Assembly: GCA_965222345.1 (NCBI GenBank)
Contig: CBDCTS010000004.1
Span: 836,419 to 900,418, forward strand
DNA from: JADFGZ01 sp965222345
GTDB taxonomy: Bacteria > Acidobacteriota > Terriglobia > 2-12-FULL-54-10
DNA length: 64,000 nt
Reading direction: 5' to 3'
Position numbers and translations under genes: made by a program. Below are positions 8,744-17,238 of this stretch, one piece after another; positions within the stretch are counted from its first letter, which is position 1; each line of letters starts with the position of its first letter. The notes beneath the pieces are model-generated. The model searched no databases, had not been told where the DNA came from, and saw only the letters and a list, made by a program, of their open reading frames with translations.

Positions 8744-9155
8744 TCTTCCTCCGCAAAATTAAGCAATTCGGAATAGGACTTATCGCCCACCCCGTCAATC
8801 AATATAGTAAAACAGGGATAACTAGACTGTCTATGGATTATGTGCCGTGAGGGTGCCACTTCAGTCGCGCCGAAAGGTTCCCCTGTCAATTGCGCTTTAG
8901 AGCCGGAGGTATGTCTTGAACTCTGCCTGTTCCAGCCATTTAACCTCAACCCCAGCGGCTGAAACTCCTGTCGTGGTCCAGGTGGTGGCACGTTTAAAAC
9001 CGTGCCCTGACAAGAGCGTAATTTGGGATACACAAACTCTTGGACAGGTCTAACTGATCTGTTATCCGCCGCCGGACCCAAGTCTTTTCTATAGGAGCTG
9101 TTTCCGTGGTAGCCCTGGGAGATGCGTTTGCGGAAGGAGCCTTCTGGAAGAACGC
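8744..9155. other. Gene-free stretch
   Basis: About 410 bp between two leftward genes. No open frame with family resemblance, RNA gene or repeat is seen. The part next to 8744 presumably carries the CDGSH gene promoter. Confidence 0.3.
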
Positions 9156-10232
9156 TCAGGGGGACCACACCCCTTCTCGTTTGGTGAGGAACAGTTCAGC
9201 CGGCAATTCAGCGCCCACGCCTTCCTTTCTGGCTTGCTCGTAGACCAGCCGGGCGCTTGCAGCAAATTGGATGCCCATTCCATGATTATTTTTGAACAGA
9301 GTAATGTCCTCGGCGGAACGGCGCGCGCGAACTTTGCCGCAGACAACTTCGCCCAATTCATGCAGTTGTTCCCAGCCCAAACGGCCGTCTTGCAACAGCT
9401 CGTAGAGGTTTCCCTGGCGGTCCTGCTCCACCTGGGCGCGGGTGTTGACCAGGATCGCCTGCGCGCGAAGGTAAGCAGTCGGATCGATTTCATCCCGCTT
9501 GCTGCGGTAGTCTCCTCCTACGATGGTGGTCACGTGCATGCCGGGCTCGAGCCAGCGACCGTCAAAGATTGGATCGCTCGAATTGGTGGCAGCATTCACG
9601 ATATCAGCCCCCTGGATGGCCTCCCGAGCGCTGTCCACCGGCGTGACCGCGCACTCGGCCTCCGCTTCGATGGAGGACGCAAACTTTTTTCGGCGTTTTG
9701 CATTGGGGCTGAACACTTTAATCTGTTCGAGCCGATGCTCCAGAGAAAAGGCCACCGCCTGGGCCCGTGCTTGCTCGCCGGACCCCAACAGGGCCATTAC
9801 TTTGACGTTGGGCCGGGCCGCAAACCGGCTTCCCAGCGCGCTGGTGGCTGCCACACGGATCGGCGAATGGAAATGATCGTCCATGATGGAAAGCAACTGG
9901 CAGGTTTCCGTGTCAAACAGCAGCACCAGGCCCACGTAGTCGCCCGGATACTCTTCCCGCCGTTTGCCCCCGCGCTGGACTTCGCGCGCCAAGGAGGAGT
10001 CGATTCGCAGAGCCATGGCCCGGAAGCTCGGCACAATGCCGGCGATGTTGTTAAACCAATAATAGGTGTTCGGCTTTTGGGTGGGAACGTACATGCGCGA
10101 GCGGGGACGGTTGACGGCCACCTGGTTGCCGTATTCCCGGAAGGCCGTCTCCATGGATTCTGTGAGCTGTCCCAGCAGTTGCCGGTACGGGAGCAACTCT
10201 GCCATCTCCTTGTTCTTCAAGACCAGGACCAT
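9156..10232 (-). CDS. Ornithine cyclodeaminase / mu-crystallin family protein
   Basis: 358-residue NAD(P)-binding enzyme of the ornithine cyclodeaminase family, which includes ornithine and alanine dehydrogenase-type deaminases, ketimine reductases and enzymes of specialised metabolism. The Rossmann motif is LLGSGEQARAQ at 149-159, followed by a fingerprint-like IKVFSPNAKRR and later DIVNAATNSSDPIF and DVG-equivalent IVGGDY. The substrate side, around residues 60-120 (YYWFNNIAG, SIMDDHFHSPIRVAA), has the S-P-I-R-V-A-A helix typical of the family. The ATG at 10230-10232 is preceded by GAGGAG at good spacing. It diverges from the SLC13 permease, which could supply or export a carboxylate, but no pathway can be assigned. 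Confidence 0.88.
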   Translation of the reverse strand: MVLVLKNKEMAELLPYRQLLGQLTESMETAFREYGNQVAVNRPRSRMYVPTQKPNTYYWFNNIAGIVPSFRAMALRIDSSLAREVQRGGKRREEYPGDYVGLVLLFDTETCQLLSIMDDHFHSPIRVAATSALGSRFAARPNVKVMALLGSGEQARAQAVAFSLEHRLEQIKVFSPNAKRRKKFASSIEAEAECAVTPVDSAREAIQGADIVNAATNSSDPIFDGRWLEPGMHVTTIVGGDYRSKRDEIDPTAYLRAQAILVNTRAQVEQDRQGNLYELLQDGRLGWEQLHELGEVVCGKVRARRSAEDITLFKNNHGMGIQFAASARLVYEQARKEGVGAELPAELFLTKREGVWSP

Positions 10233-10541
10233 AGGACACTCCTCATGTTGTTCTCATTGCCGCAGACAAGTGCGTTCGGAGAATCTGAGAATCTGCCACC
10301 CGATTGGGAATCGACCCTCACCCTACCTCTTTGTTCCTGACGCGTCAACTGACGGTCCTCATGCAGTTCCAAGGCGGCAGAGCCTCATTCTTTTTTCTCT
10401 TGCTACCCGTCCGCAAATCATTTATTTAGGAAGCCGTAGAGGTTGCAATCGCCGGACAGCGAGCGCGGACGATTCTTTATCTCCGCTGATGAACTGCTTG
10501 CTGCCGGCTGGCAGGTATTTACTCGAAGGAGAAACTCCCGG
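10233..10541. other. Divergent intergenic region
   Basis: About 300 bp separating the leftward cyclodeaminase-like gene and the rightward SLC13 permease. It must carry both promoters. No operator-like palindrome or RNA is recognised. Confidence 0.3.
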
Positions 10542-11945
10542 ATGGAGGCGAAAGCTGAATTCAGCCGAAAGTCCTGGATGGGCGCCCTCGGCGCACCCTT
10601 GATTTTTCTTATTCTGTGGGTGGCGCCTTTCAACATTGACGCTACGGCAAAGCATGCCCTGGCCGTGGTCAGCTTACTGGTCGTCCTGTGGATCAGCGAA
10701 GTCGTGGACCACGGCGTGACTGCTTTTCTGGGGTGCTACCTTTTCTGGTTTCTGGGCATCGTTGATTTTAATATTGCGTTTTCCGGATTCGCCCGGGACA
10801 CGCCGTGGTTTCTCTTCGGCGCTCTGCTGATCGCCGGAACAGCTTCCAAAACCGGCTTGGCCCGTCGCCTCGCCTACAGCCTGATGGCGGCATTGGGCAC
10901 TACCTTTTCCCGATTGCTGCTGGGAATGATCCTGGTGAGCTTTCTGCTGAATTTCATCATTCCTTCCGGAATGGCGCAGATCGCCACCTTGGCTCCGATC
11001 CTGATCGGGCTGGTGGCAGCCTTTGAAGTCCCTGCGCGCAGCAACATCGGCCGCAGCCTGTTTGTAACCCTTACCTATACCTCGGGACTGTTCAATAAGA
11101 TGATCCTGGCCGGCAGCGCCAGCCTGCTGGCTCGCGGCTTGATCGAAAGTCTCGCCGGCGTCCCCGTGTATTGGAGCCAGTGGTTGATCGCGTTCCTTCC
11201 GGTCAGCCTGCTGACGATCGTTGCAATTTGGCGTTTAGTGTTGTGGCTCTACCCGCCGGAAAAACCCCGGCTCGCCGGCGCTCAGGAGTTCTTGCGGGAA
11301 GGCTTGCAAAAGCTGGGGCCTTGGTCGGTTGCGGAGAAAAAGGCCTTCGTTTGGGTGGCCGTAGCGCTCAGTTTGTGGGCCACCGATCGTCTGCACCACG
11401 CCAGCCCCGCCCTGATTGCCATGGGCGTGGGCCTGTCGCTGTGCCTGCCGAAGATAGGGGTGCTGGAAACCGCCGACATTAAAAAGATCAACTTCCTTCC
11501 GATCATCTTCGTCGGCGGCGTGCTCAGCATGAGCCGGGTGCTGGCCGAAACCGGGGCGCTTGAGGTCCTCACCGATGTGATGTTTTCCTGGATGGCTCCG
11601 CTTTTGTCCGGTTTCACGCAAGCCACTGGAGTGCTCTACTGGACGGCCTTCGCCTACCATCTGCTGCTGGCAAGCGAGCTGTCCATGCTGAGCACCTCCA
11701 TTCCGGCCTTGATCCAATTCGCCACGGAGCAAGGATTGGATCCGATGGCCACCGCGATGGTGTGGACGTTTGCGGGGTCCGGAAAAATCTTCGTTTACCA
11801 ATCCGCCGTGCTGATCCTGGGATATTCCTATGGATACTTTGAGCCCAAGGATTTGTTCAAGCTCGGTGCCTGGATGGCCGCAGTCGAATTCATCTTATTG
11901 TTGCTTCTGGTCAGTTTGTATTGGCCTCTGATCGGACTCGGCTGA
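10542..11945 (+). CDS. SLC13/DASS-family membrane transporter
   Basis: Inner-membrane permease of the divalent anion:Na+ symporter (SLC13, DASS) group, 467 aa, with about 11-12 hydrophobic helices. Family members carry dicarboxylates, citrate, sulfate or related anions with Na+. Visible landmarks are ISEVVDHGVTAFLG early on, the two re-entrant-like segments (FLLNFIIPSGMAQIATLAPILIG and later LLLASELSMLSTSIPALI) and the helix pair flanking LFVTLTYTSGLFNKM. The frame is open from 10443, but the ATG at 10542 has AAGGAG 10 bases upstream and starts just before the first helix, so it is preferred. The substrate cannot be deduced. Confidence 0.85.
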   Translation: MEAKAEFSRKSWMGALGAPLIFLILWVAPFNIDATAKHALAVVSLLVVLWISEVVDHGVTAFLGCYLFWFLGIVDFNIAFSGFARDTPWFLFGALLIAGTASKTGLARRLAYSLMAALGTTFSRLLLGMILVSFLLNFIIPSGMAQIATLAPILIGLVAAFEVPARSNIGRSLFVTLTYTSGLFNKMILAGSASLLARGLIESLAGVPVYWSQWLIAFLPVSLLTIVAIWRLVLWLYPPEKPRLAGAQEFLREGLQKLGPWSVAEKKAFVWVAVALSLWATDRLHHASPALIAMGVGLSLCLPKIGVLETADIKKINFLPIIFVGGVLSMSRVLAETGALEVLTDVMFSWMAPLLSGFTQATGVLYWTAFAYHLLLASELSMLSTSIPALIQFATEQGLDPMATAMVWTFAGSGKIFVYQSAVLILGYSYGYFEPKDLFKLGAWMAAVEFILLLLLVSLYWPLIGLG

Positions 11946-12068
11946 GGATAGCCGGGAATGTCCCGGCAACCGATGTCTGTCACCTGCCGGTTCTCCTTTA
12001 CAAAAGACCGGCGGGCTTGTAGCTTGGAAAAACGCTGAGAATAGCATTCTCGAGCGGCGGAGACGACC

Positions 12069-12590
12069 ATGCACCCGGTTTATCGTTTTGTGGCGCGGCA
12101 TTCGCTTTTCATTTTGCCCAGCATTGGCTTCCTGGCGGTGGCCGTGGGATTGATTGGGGCAGGCGCCGCGCTGTATATGTGGATTGCGCTCGGCGCGGCT
12201 ATGGCCGTCGTGTGGGGTATTCCCTTCTGGCTGCGCCGCAAGCCCTCGGGGGCTCAGTCGCCCGGGGAGATCGGGCTGCTGCTGCGGTCCGGCCGGATCA
12301 CACTGCTGCATTTTTACTCCGATTTCTGAGTGACGTGCCTGGCGGCGCGGCCCATCGTCGATGGGCTGGAGAAAGAATGGGGTCAGAAGGTCCAGTTCCT
12401 CCATTTGGAGTTCCGCAGCCGATTAGGTAGTGAGATGGGTCGACAGTTTGGCGTCGGGCATATCCCGGCCTTTTTTATCCTGGACGGTGATGGCCGCCTG
12501 CGTTGGCGGAAAAAGAAACTGATGCCCCTGCGCTCGGAGATATCAGCTCAACTGGAAGAACTTCTTTCGGAACAAAAAGCAATTCACTGA
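12069..12590 (+). CDS. Thioredoxin-like protein with in-frame UGA at the UxxC position (candidate selenoprotein)
   Basis: Two adjoining open stretches (12069-12326 and 12330-12590) lie in one frame and are separated only by TGA at 12327-12329. Reading through gives 173 aa: two N-terminal membrane helices (residues about 12-55), then a thioredoxin fold with TLLHFYSDF, the active site U87-V-T-C90, AARPIVDGLEKEW, and the cis-proline segment VGHIPAFFILDGDG. UGA therefore replaces the first, nucleophilic Cys of CxxC, the classic place for selenocysteine. Nothing before the UGA makes a useful domain, and the second part lacks a start of its own apart from a GTG with no ribosome binding site. The ATG at 12069 has GGAG at 12059-12062. 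A strong hairpin follows the UGA (separate entry). A nonsense mutation or base error is the alternative. Confidence 0.75.
12348..12368 (+). promoter_or_regulatory. SECIS-like hairpin after the UGA of the thioredoxin-like gene
   Basis: GCCCATC at 12350-12356 pairs exactly with GATGGGC at 12360-12366, and two more pairs (G-U, C-G) extend the stem to nine. The three-base loop is GUC. The loop starts 27 bases after the UGA. Bacterial SECIS elements are described as stem-loops placed about 16-37 bases downstream with a G in the first two loop bases, so this fits in distance and loop. It lies inside coding sequence, as bacterial SECIS do. SelB binding is inferred, not shown. Confidence 0.55.
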
Positions 12591-12688
12591 GCACCTGCTT
12601 GACGAAAAAACGTTAGCCGCAGAAACGCGGAGGAGCTGAAAGCTTTTTCCCTCGGCGCCTCTGTAGCCGGGTTTTTCTGCAGGTCGCT

Positions 12689-13705
12689 TCAAAACAGCTT
12701 GGCGAGTTCATCCCGCACTGGAAACTTCAATTCCTGGGTTCTGCCGTCTCGCTGTGCTTGGTGGCCATGTTCCAGAGGGGTGATCTCCGCCACAACCGTG
12801 GCCGGGATTGCTTCGTCCCGCAGGAGTGCGATCACCTCGTCGGCTTTTTCAGCCGGCGTCCCGATCAGCAGCGCGCCGGAAGCCAGCAACGCTAAAGGAT
12901 CGAGTTTCAGCGCGTCGCACAGCTCGCGCGTCTCCGGAAGGACGGGAATCCGGTCAGCAAAGACTGATATGCCTCGTTTGGCCGCGACGGCCATCTCCCG
13001 CAGTCCCGACAGCACGCCGCCCTCAGTCGGGTCATGCATGGCCTTCACGACGCCGGTTGCAGCCGCAGCCTGCGCCGCCCGGACTACGCTGATGCCGGGA
13101 TCGAACAAAAACTTCCGCGCGCGGTCGAGCACGCCGGCTGAAATTTTTCCGGACAATTCCGAATGTTTTTCGCGCGCAATCACGGCGCTTCCCTCGATGG
13201 CTACGCCTTGGGTGAGCAGAATCGCGTCGCCCGGCTCCAGGGAATCCTTGCGAAGGAGTTTTTCTTTGCTTGTTTCTCCCAGCATCTGGCCCACCACGAT
13301 GGGATGTTCCAGGCCGTGAGTAATCTCGGTATGGCCGCCGCACAACGCCACTCCCAGTTGCTTGCAGGCGGCCAGGATGTCTTGGAAGATTCCCTCTACC
13401 AGCGCGGGCGATGCCGTGCTTTTCGGCAGCAGCAGTGTGGCCAAAAACCACATTGGCCGCGCTCCCACAACGGCGATGTCGTTGGCGTTGATGTGAACCG
13501 AGTACCATCCGATCTTTTCGGCTGCAAACGTGATGGGGTCCGTCTTGGCTACCAGGTAGCGGTCCGGCAACTCGATAACCGCTGCATCCTTCCCCACGCG
13601 CGCGCCCAGTATCAGGCGAGGATCGTTTACGGGCACCTGTGCCAGAAGATGTTCGAGGTATTCCGGCGGCAGCTTGCCGACAGCGAAGCGTGAGGGTTGG
13701 CGCAT
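12689..13705 (-). CDS. AIR synthase-related / HypE-like protein
   Basis: 338-residue protein of the PurM/HypE/SelD/ThiL superfamily of ATP-dependent synthases. The N-terminal half has GKDAAVIELPDRYLVAKTDPI, the Asp-rich metal/ATP loop, then HINANDIAVVGARP and CGGHTEI. The C-terminal half has GDAILLTQGVAIEG and HDPTEGG with the usual Gly-rich tail. HypE proteins end in a Pro-Arg-x-Cys tail that carries the thiocarbamate; this protein ends in RDELAKLF and has no such Cys, and it also lacks the N-terminal Cys/Sec-Gly-Cys loop of SelD. It is therefore neither classical HypE nor SelD and the substrate is unknown. It converges on the candidate selenoprotein, from which its stop is separated by about 100 bp. 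Confidence 0.8.
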   Translation of the reverse strand: MRQPSRFAVGKLPPEYLEHLLAQVPVNDPRLILGARVGKDAAVIELPDRYLVAKTDPITFAAEKIGWYSVHINANDIAVVGARPMWFLATLLLPKSTASPALVEGIFQDILAACKQLGVALCGGHTEITHGLEHPIVVGQMLGETSKEKLLRKDSLEPGDAILLTQGVAIEGSAVIAREKHSELSGKISAGVLDRARKFLFDPGISVVRAAQAAAATGVVKAMHDPTEGGVLSGLREMAVAAKRGISVFADRIPVLPETRELCDALKLDPLALLASGALLIGTPAEKADEVIALLRDEAIPATVVAEITPLEHGHQAQRDGRTQELKFPVRDELAKLF

Positions 13706-13816
13706 CGGGCCAGAGAATTTATATCAGCGAAGGGAGGAACGGCCGTTCATGGGCGCGGGCAACCTTGTACGGCATGGCGCGGGGCAGCGCCCGGAACAAC
13801 GTCCTTTGTGACGGCG

Positions 13817-14443
13817 TTAGTAACGGCGTAAGACGCCGATGACGCGTCCCTGAATGGCGACGTCGGAGGCTGCTGCACGAATCGGTTCCATCCGCGCATT
13901 GGCCGGTTGCAGGCGGACCCGGCCCTGCGTCTCCCGGTAAAAGCGCTTCAGCGTGCTCTCGCTTCCGCCCACCAAGGCCACCACGATGTCCCCATCCCGC
14001 GCCTTTGCCGTTTTCTCCACCAGAATGTAATCGCCGTCCAGAATATGTTCCTCCACCATGGAATTCCCTTTCACCTGCAATACGAACACGTCCTTCTGGC
14101 CGACAAAGTCGCTGAGGGAAACCCTCTCCGGTTGCTCGGGAGCTTCCACTGGCTGGCCGGCAGCGATACGTCCTAACAGAGGCAGTTCGGCAGCCGCTTG
14201 TTCCTGGCGCGCTCGCCGGACTTCTTGCAAATACTTCGTCCCCGGTTCCAAAGAGCGGCTCCGGTTATAGCTCCGCCGCAGGTAGCCTTTCCGCTCCAGT
14301 GTGGAAATGTGCTTGTGGACGGTCGCCAGAGAACTCAAATGCAATCCCAGCCCAATCTCCTCAAAGCTGGGGCTGTAACCGCGCTCGCTCAGGAAGTCCG
14401 CGATGAAGTCCATCACTTGACGTTGCCGCCGGGTTAGCACCAT
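13817..14443 (-). CDS. lexA: LexA SOS repressor
   Basis: 208-residue self-cleaving repressor of the DNA damage response. The winged helix-turn-helix covers residues 1-65 (LTRRQRQVMDFI, SPSFEEIGLGL, TVHKHISTLERKGYL). The autocleavage bond is Ala95-Gly96 in RIAAGQP. The catalytic Ser128 lies in KGNSMVEEHI and the Lys166 in STLKRFYRE, completing the Ser-Lys dyad. The start ATG at 14441-14443 is preceded by GGGAGGTG at good spacing. Length and order are normal for the family. I do not see a clear dyad operator over its own promoter, so the operator type is left open. Confidence 0.95.
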   Translation of the reverse strand: MVLTRRQRQVMDFIADFLSERGYSPSFEEIGLGLHLSSLATVHKHISTLERKGYLRRSYNRSRSLEPGTKYLQEVRRARQEQAAAELPLLGRIAAGQPVEAPEQPERVSLSDFVGQKDVFVLQVKGNSMVEEHILDGDYILVEKTAKARDGDIVVALVGGSESTLKRFYRETQGRVRLQPANARMEPIRAAASDVAIQGRVIGVLRRY

Positions 14444-14490
14444 CTGTCACGCACCTCCCGGTGAAACTAGACGAATCAATGGCAGGCTCT

Positions 14491-14496
14491 ATTATA
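14491..14496 (-). promoter_or_regulatory. Putative -10 box of lexA
   Basis: A perfect TATAAT on the minus strand lies about 48 bases upstream of the lexA start codon, followed by the ribosome binding site GGGAGGTG (complement at 14451-14458). The -35 side is weak (TGCCAA at about 17 bases spacing). Placement and perfect hexamer are the only evidence. Confidence 0.4.
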
Positions 14497-14638
14497 GGCG
14501 AATGAAAAGCGAATTGGCAGCGAGATCAACACTGGAGCCGCAAGTCAGGCACTACACCCCCTCCGCCCACCTTTTCGCAACCAGGTATTGCAGGCAAAGC
14601 GTGTTGAGCGGCGAGGCCGGGAGGCTGTTCTGCCCGGC

Positions 14639-16957
14639 TTATCCCGATGGACGCTCGTGGGTGCCGGTCCCTGGTATTGCTGCCCGGTTGTCGGTCCGCA
14701 GCCAATCGCTCAGGCGGCGCCAGAAAGCCTCGACGGGTCCCAATACGGAGTCCCCGTCGGCAACAGAGGGGTTTTCTTCGATGCGCTGGGACTCCATTCC
14801 GGGTTCTTGGAACAGCTCCGGCGCATGGTACGTCAACACGGCGTTCAATGTTTTATCGGTCACAATGATGGCCTGATTCTCCGGGTCCAGATCGACGCCG
14901 CGGGGCTTGACCAGCATCTGATTAGGTCCGCCATAGCTCCAGCGCGGCGGCACGTTGCCTTCGTCGTTGATGCTCCAGACCCCGACAAACGACAGGTTGT
15001 TGGGATTATCAGATTGCACTCCGTCGTGCGCGACCACGATCCAGCCATTGTGGACTCGAATCCTGCTCGGATTGATCAGCATCGTCTTAGGTCCGCTGAT
15101 GACCCGAAGTGGTTGGTCGCTGTCGGAGTTGCGGTCGAAGATCCTGAGTTGGGTTCCGTCCCTGCCTCCGCGCGTGCTGACGTAAAGATCATTGTCCATG
15201 TCCACGGCAGCCACCGAGTGCTTGAGCGTGCGGCTCGGCGGAACGTTGCCGTTTGCGTCAATCGGGAAAACCTGGCGCTCCATGATAATCTCGTTGTACT
15301 TGGTGTCGATTACGACGCCCGACGATCCTTCCAACTGCGTGCGGTCGCCCTGAATGATGCGGATCGGTGGTTCCTCCCCACTGGCCGAGGCGCGGAAGGT
15401 AAGAATGGCCTGCGCAAACTGATTGGGCACAACGATCTCATCACGAGCCTCGTTGTAATGGATTGCGTGCATGGTCCGGGTCAACAGCGTATTCTGTCCT
15501 TCAATTCTGCGAGTCGTTCCCTGGGAGCCCTCCGCCAGCCTGGCGAAGACCGCAATCTGCGGATGGGCGACTCAGTTGGGCACCAGAATTTCTTGCCGTT
15601 TCGTGTCATAAGCCACTGCGCCCGGATTGCCGATCATCAGCGCCCTGCTTTCGAGGGGTCCGCTACGTATCCGCCGCAGCGGAGCGGTGTTGCCGTCAGC
15701 GGTGAGAGAGTAAACGTTTAGCGAGTGATTCCCGTAATTGGAGACCCAAAGCTCGTCGTGTTTGGTGTCCAGGAACACTCCTCCGGGAGCATCTAACCCG
15801 GTGTCGTGTCCCTTGATTGCGCGGATCGGCGCCACGTCACCCGATGCATCCGCAGGAAACACCAGCACTGAATTGCCGGTGTCGTTGGCGACGTAGAGCT
15901 CCCCGCGGCGCTCGTCGATCACGATTCCAGCAGGCCAATTCAACTGCGTATTGGGTCCTTCGATCACCCGCAGCGGCGGCATGTTGCCGCTGGCAGTGCG
16001 GCGATACACGTTGATGGACGGCGGCAGAAACCGGCCCGATCCAGGCACCGCCATGTTTCTGGGCAGAGGGACGTTGGGCCGCGATTCATCCAGGTCTTCC
16101 ACTTCCACCCGATCCGGCCGACTGGATACCTGTCCATGGTTGGTGACGTAAACCAAGCCATTCTGCTTGTCGAAGGTAATGCCGTGGGGGTTGGCCAGTC
16201 GCGTTCGGTCCCCCTGCAGCAGGCGGATCGGCGGCTCGTTCTCTTCGGCATGTTGGCGAAAAACCACCAGCGCGGCATTGTGCTGGCTGGCAATGAAGAG
16301 TTCTTCGTTCTCCGAATCGACGGCGATGCCGCGTCCCCTTGTTTCGTGGCCGGTGTTCAGCACCCGCGAGGGCGGCACGTTGCCCTCCTGCGAGTGGGTA
16401 AACACTTGCATCTGGGCCGCAGTGTCGGCGTTAATTACGTAAACGTCTCCCGTCAACTGGTCCAGGTGCAGACCGCAGACGAACTCCAGTCCCGTCTGCT
16501 CCCCGGCAATGATTCGCCGTGGTTCGGTCATCCTGGCCTCCGGCGGAGTGTTGTCAAGGCGGTCATACACCAAAACCTGGAACATGTTTTCGTCGCCCGC
16601 TACCACTTCACCTCGTTCCATGTCCACCGCCACCGAACTGAAGCTGGGATAAGGATCGCGGATCACCCGGAGCGGATCCCGTCCCGCTGTTTGTTCCCAG
16701 GTCGGCACATCCGGCTGCTGCATCGCGGCCGCCAGGCTCATGGACGCGCTGGCTGGGACCCACTGGCACATGGCCCCGTCCATTTGCGGCAACTGTTCCA
16801 TGGATATGAGCCGCTCTTGTCCAAAAGTTTGCGTGCCTAAAACATCCTGCTGGCTGCCGCCAGAGATAAAGATTCCTAATGTCGCCAGCAATGCACCGAT
16901 AGCAAGCAAAGCTGCTCTGCGAGTCAGGTTCGATGATCGTGGCCTGCGAGAAAACAT
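14639..16957 (-). CDS. NHL-repeat beta-propeller protein with an in-frame UGA
   Basis: Exported protein of 772 codons made almost wholly of NHL/YVTN-like repeats of about 55 residues, each with a PPLRxIxGxxTxL core and a D-x-x-x-x-E-x-V-x-N strand (for example DEIVVPNQFAQAILTF). An N-terminal hydrophobic segment (AALLAIGALLATLGIFI) should export it. The frame contains one TGA at 15572-15574 (codon 462) inside a repeat: EILVPN, stop, VAHPQIAVFARLAEG. The equivalent place one repeat later is Gln in VPNQFAQ. The two sides are in the same frame and both continue the repeat pattern, so this is one gene with either a nonsense codon or a recoded codon. A nine-pair hairpin follows the TGA. Function is unknown; propellers of this kind usually bind ligands or partners at the cell surface. 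Confidence 0.75.
15529..15549 (-). promoter_or_regulatory. Hairpin after the UGA of the NHL-repeat gene
   Basis: On the minus strand UCUUCGCCA (15549-15541) pairs with UGGCGGAGG (15537-15529), nine pairs including two G-U. The loop is GGC and begins 31 bases after the UGA. A smaller hairpin (CCGCA-GAU-UGCGG) starts 9 bases after the UGA, with its loop at 15 bases. Distance and loop base fit the loose bacterial SECIS pattern, but such hairpins are common in high-GC coding DNA. Confidence 0.3.
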
Positions 16958-17064
16958 GCTAACCTCCTTGGCAATCTTCGGTTTCAGCCGGAACCTTTAT
17001 CTAGACCCTTCCGACCTCCTGGCGGGAACAATTATACCTCAGTCAGTCTAGTTGCGGTTGCATT

Positions 17065-17235
17065 ATGGACTCTGCCTGCCGGCTGCTGAAGCAGCGGGGG
17101 GGGACACGACGCTATAAGCCGATGCATCGGCTGGATCAGGCGGCCCGGATTGTGATGGAACCGTGGCGGGAGCAATACAACACCCGCAGGCCGTGCTCGG
17201 CTACAGGCCCTCGGCGCCTGGAAACGGGCTCCTTC
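17065..17235 (+). pseudogene. Collapsed IS3-family transposase relic
   Basis: A short frame joins the N-terminal motif of an IS3 OrfB (SACRLLKQRGGTRRYKPMHRLDQA) directly to its C-terminal motif (ARIVMEPWREQYNTRRP, then SATGPRRLETG, a decayed form of SALGYRPP). About 200 codons including the whole catalytic core are deleted. It is related to the relic at 201-992. It ends four bases before the stop codon of the leftward DUF5916 gene. Confidence 0.75.
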
Positions 17236-17238
17236 CAC

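Noticed and set aside
9234..10340. 368-codon frame antisense to the cyclodeaminase-like gene
   Set aside because: No domain; the opposite strand has a full-length family member with ribosome binding site.
12330..12590. Independent gene starting at the GTG after the UGA of the thioredoxin-like gene
   Set aside because: No ribosome binding site and it would begin inside the active-site motif, cutting a thioredoxin fold in half.
12689..13705. SelD (selenophosphate synthetase) assignment
   Set aside because: Superfamily match only; the catalytic Cys/Sec loop at the N-terminus is absent.
14588..15721. 377-codon frame antisense to the NHL-repeat gene
   Set aside because: Shadow of the repeats on the other strand; composition without motifs.
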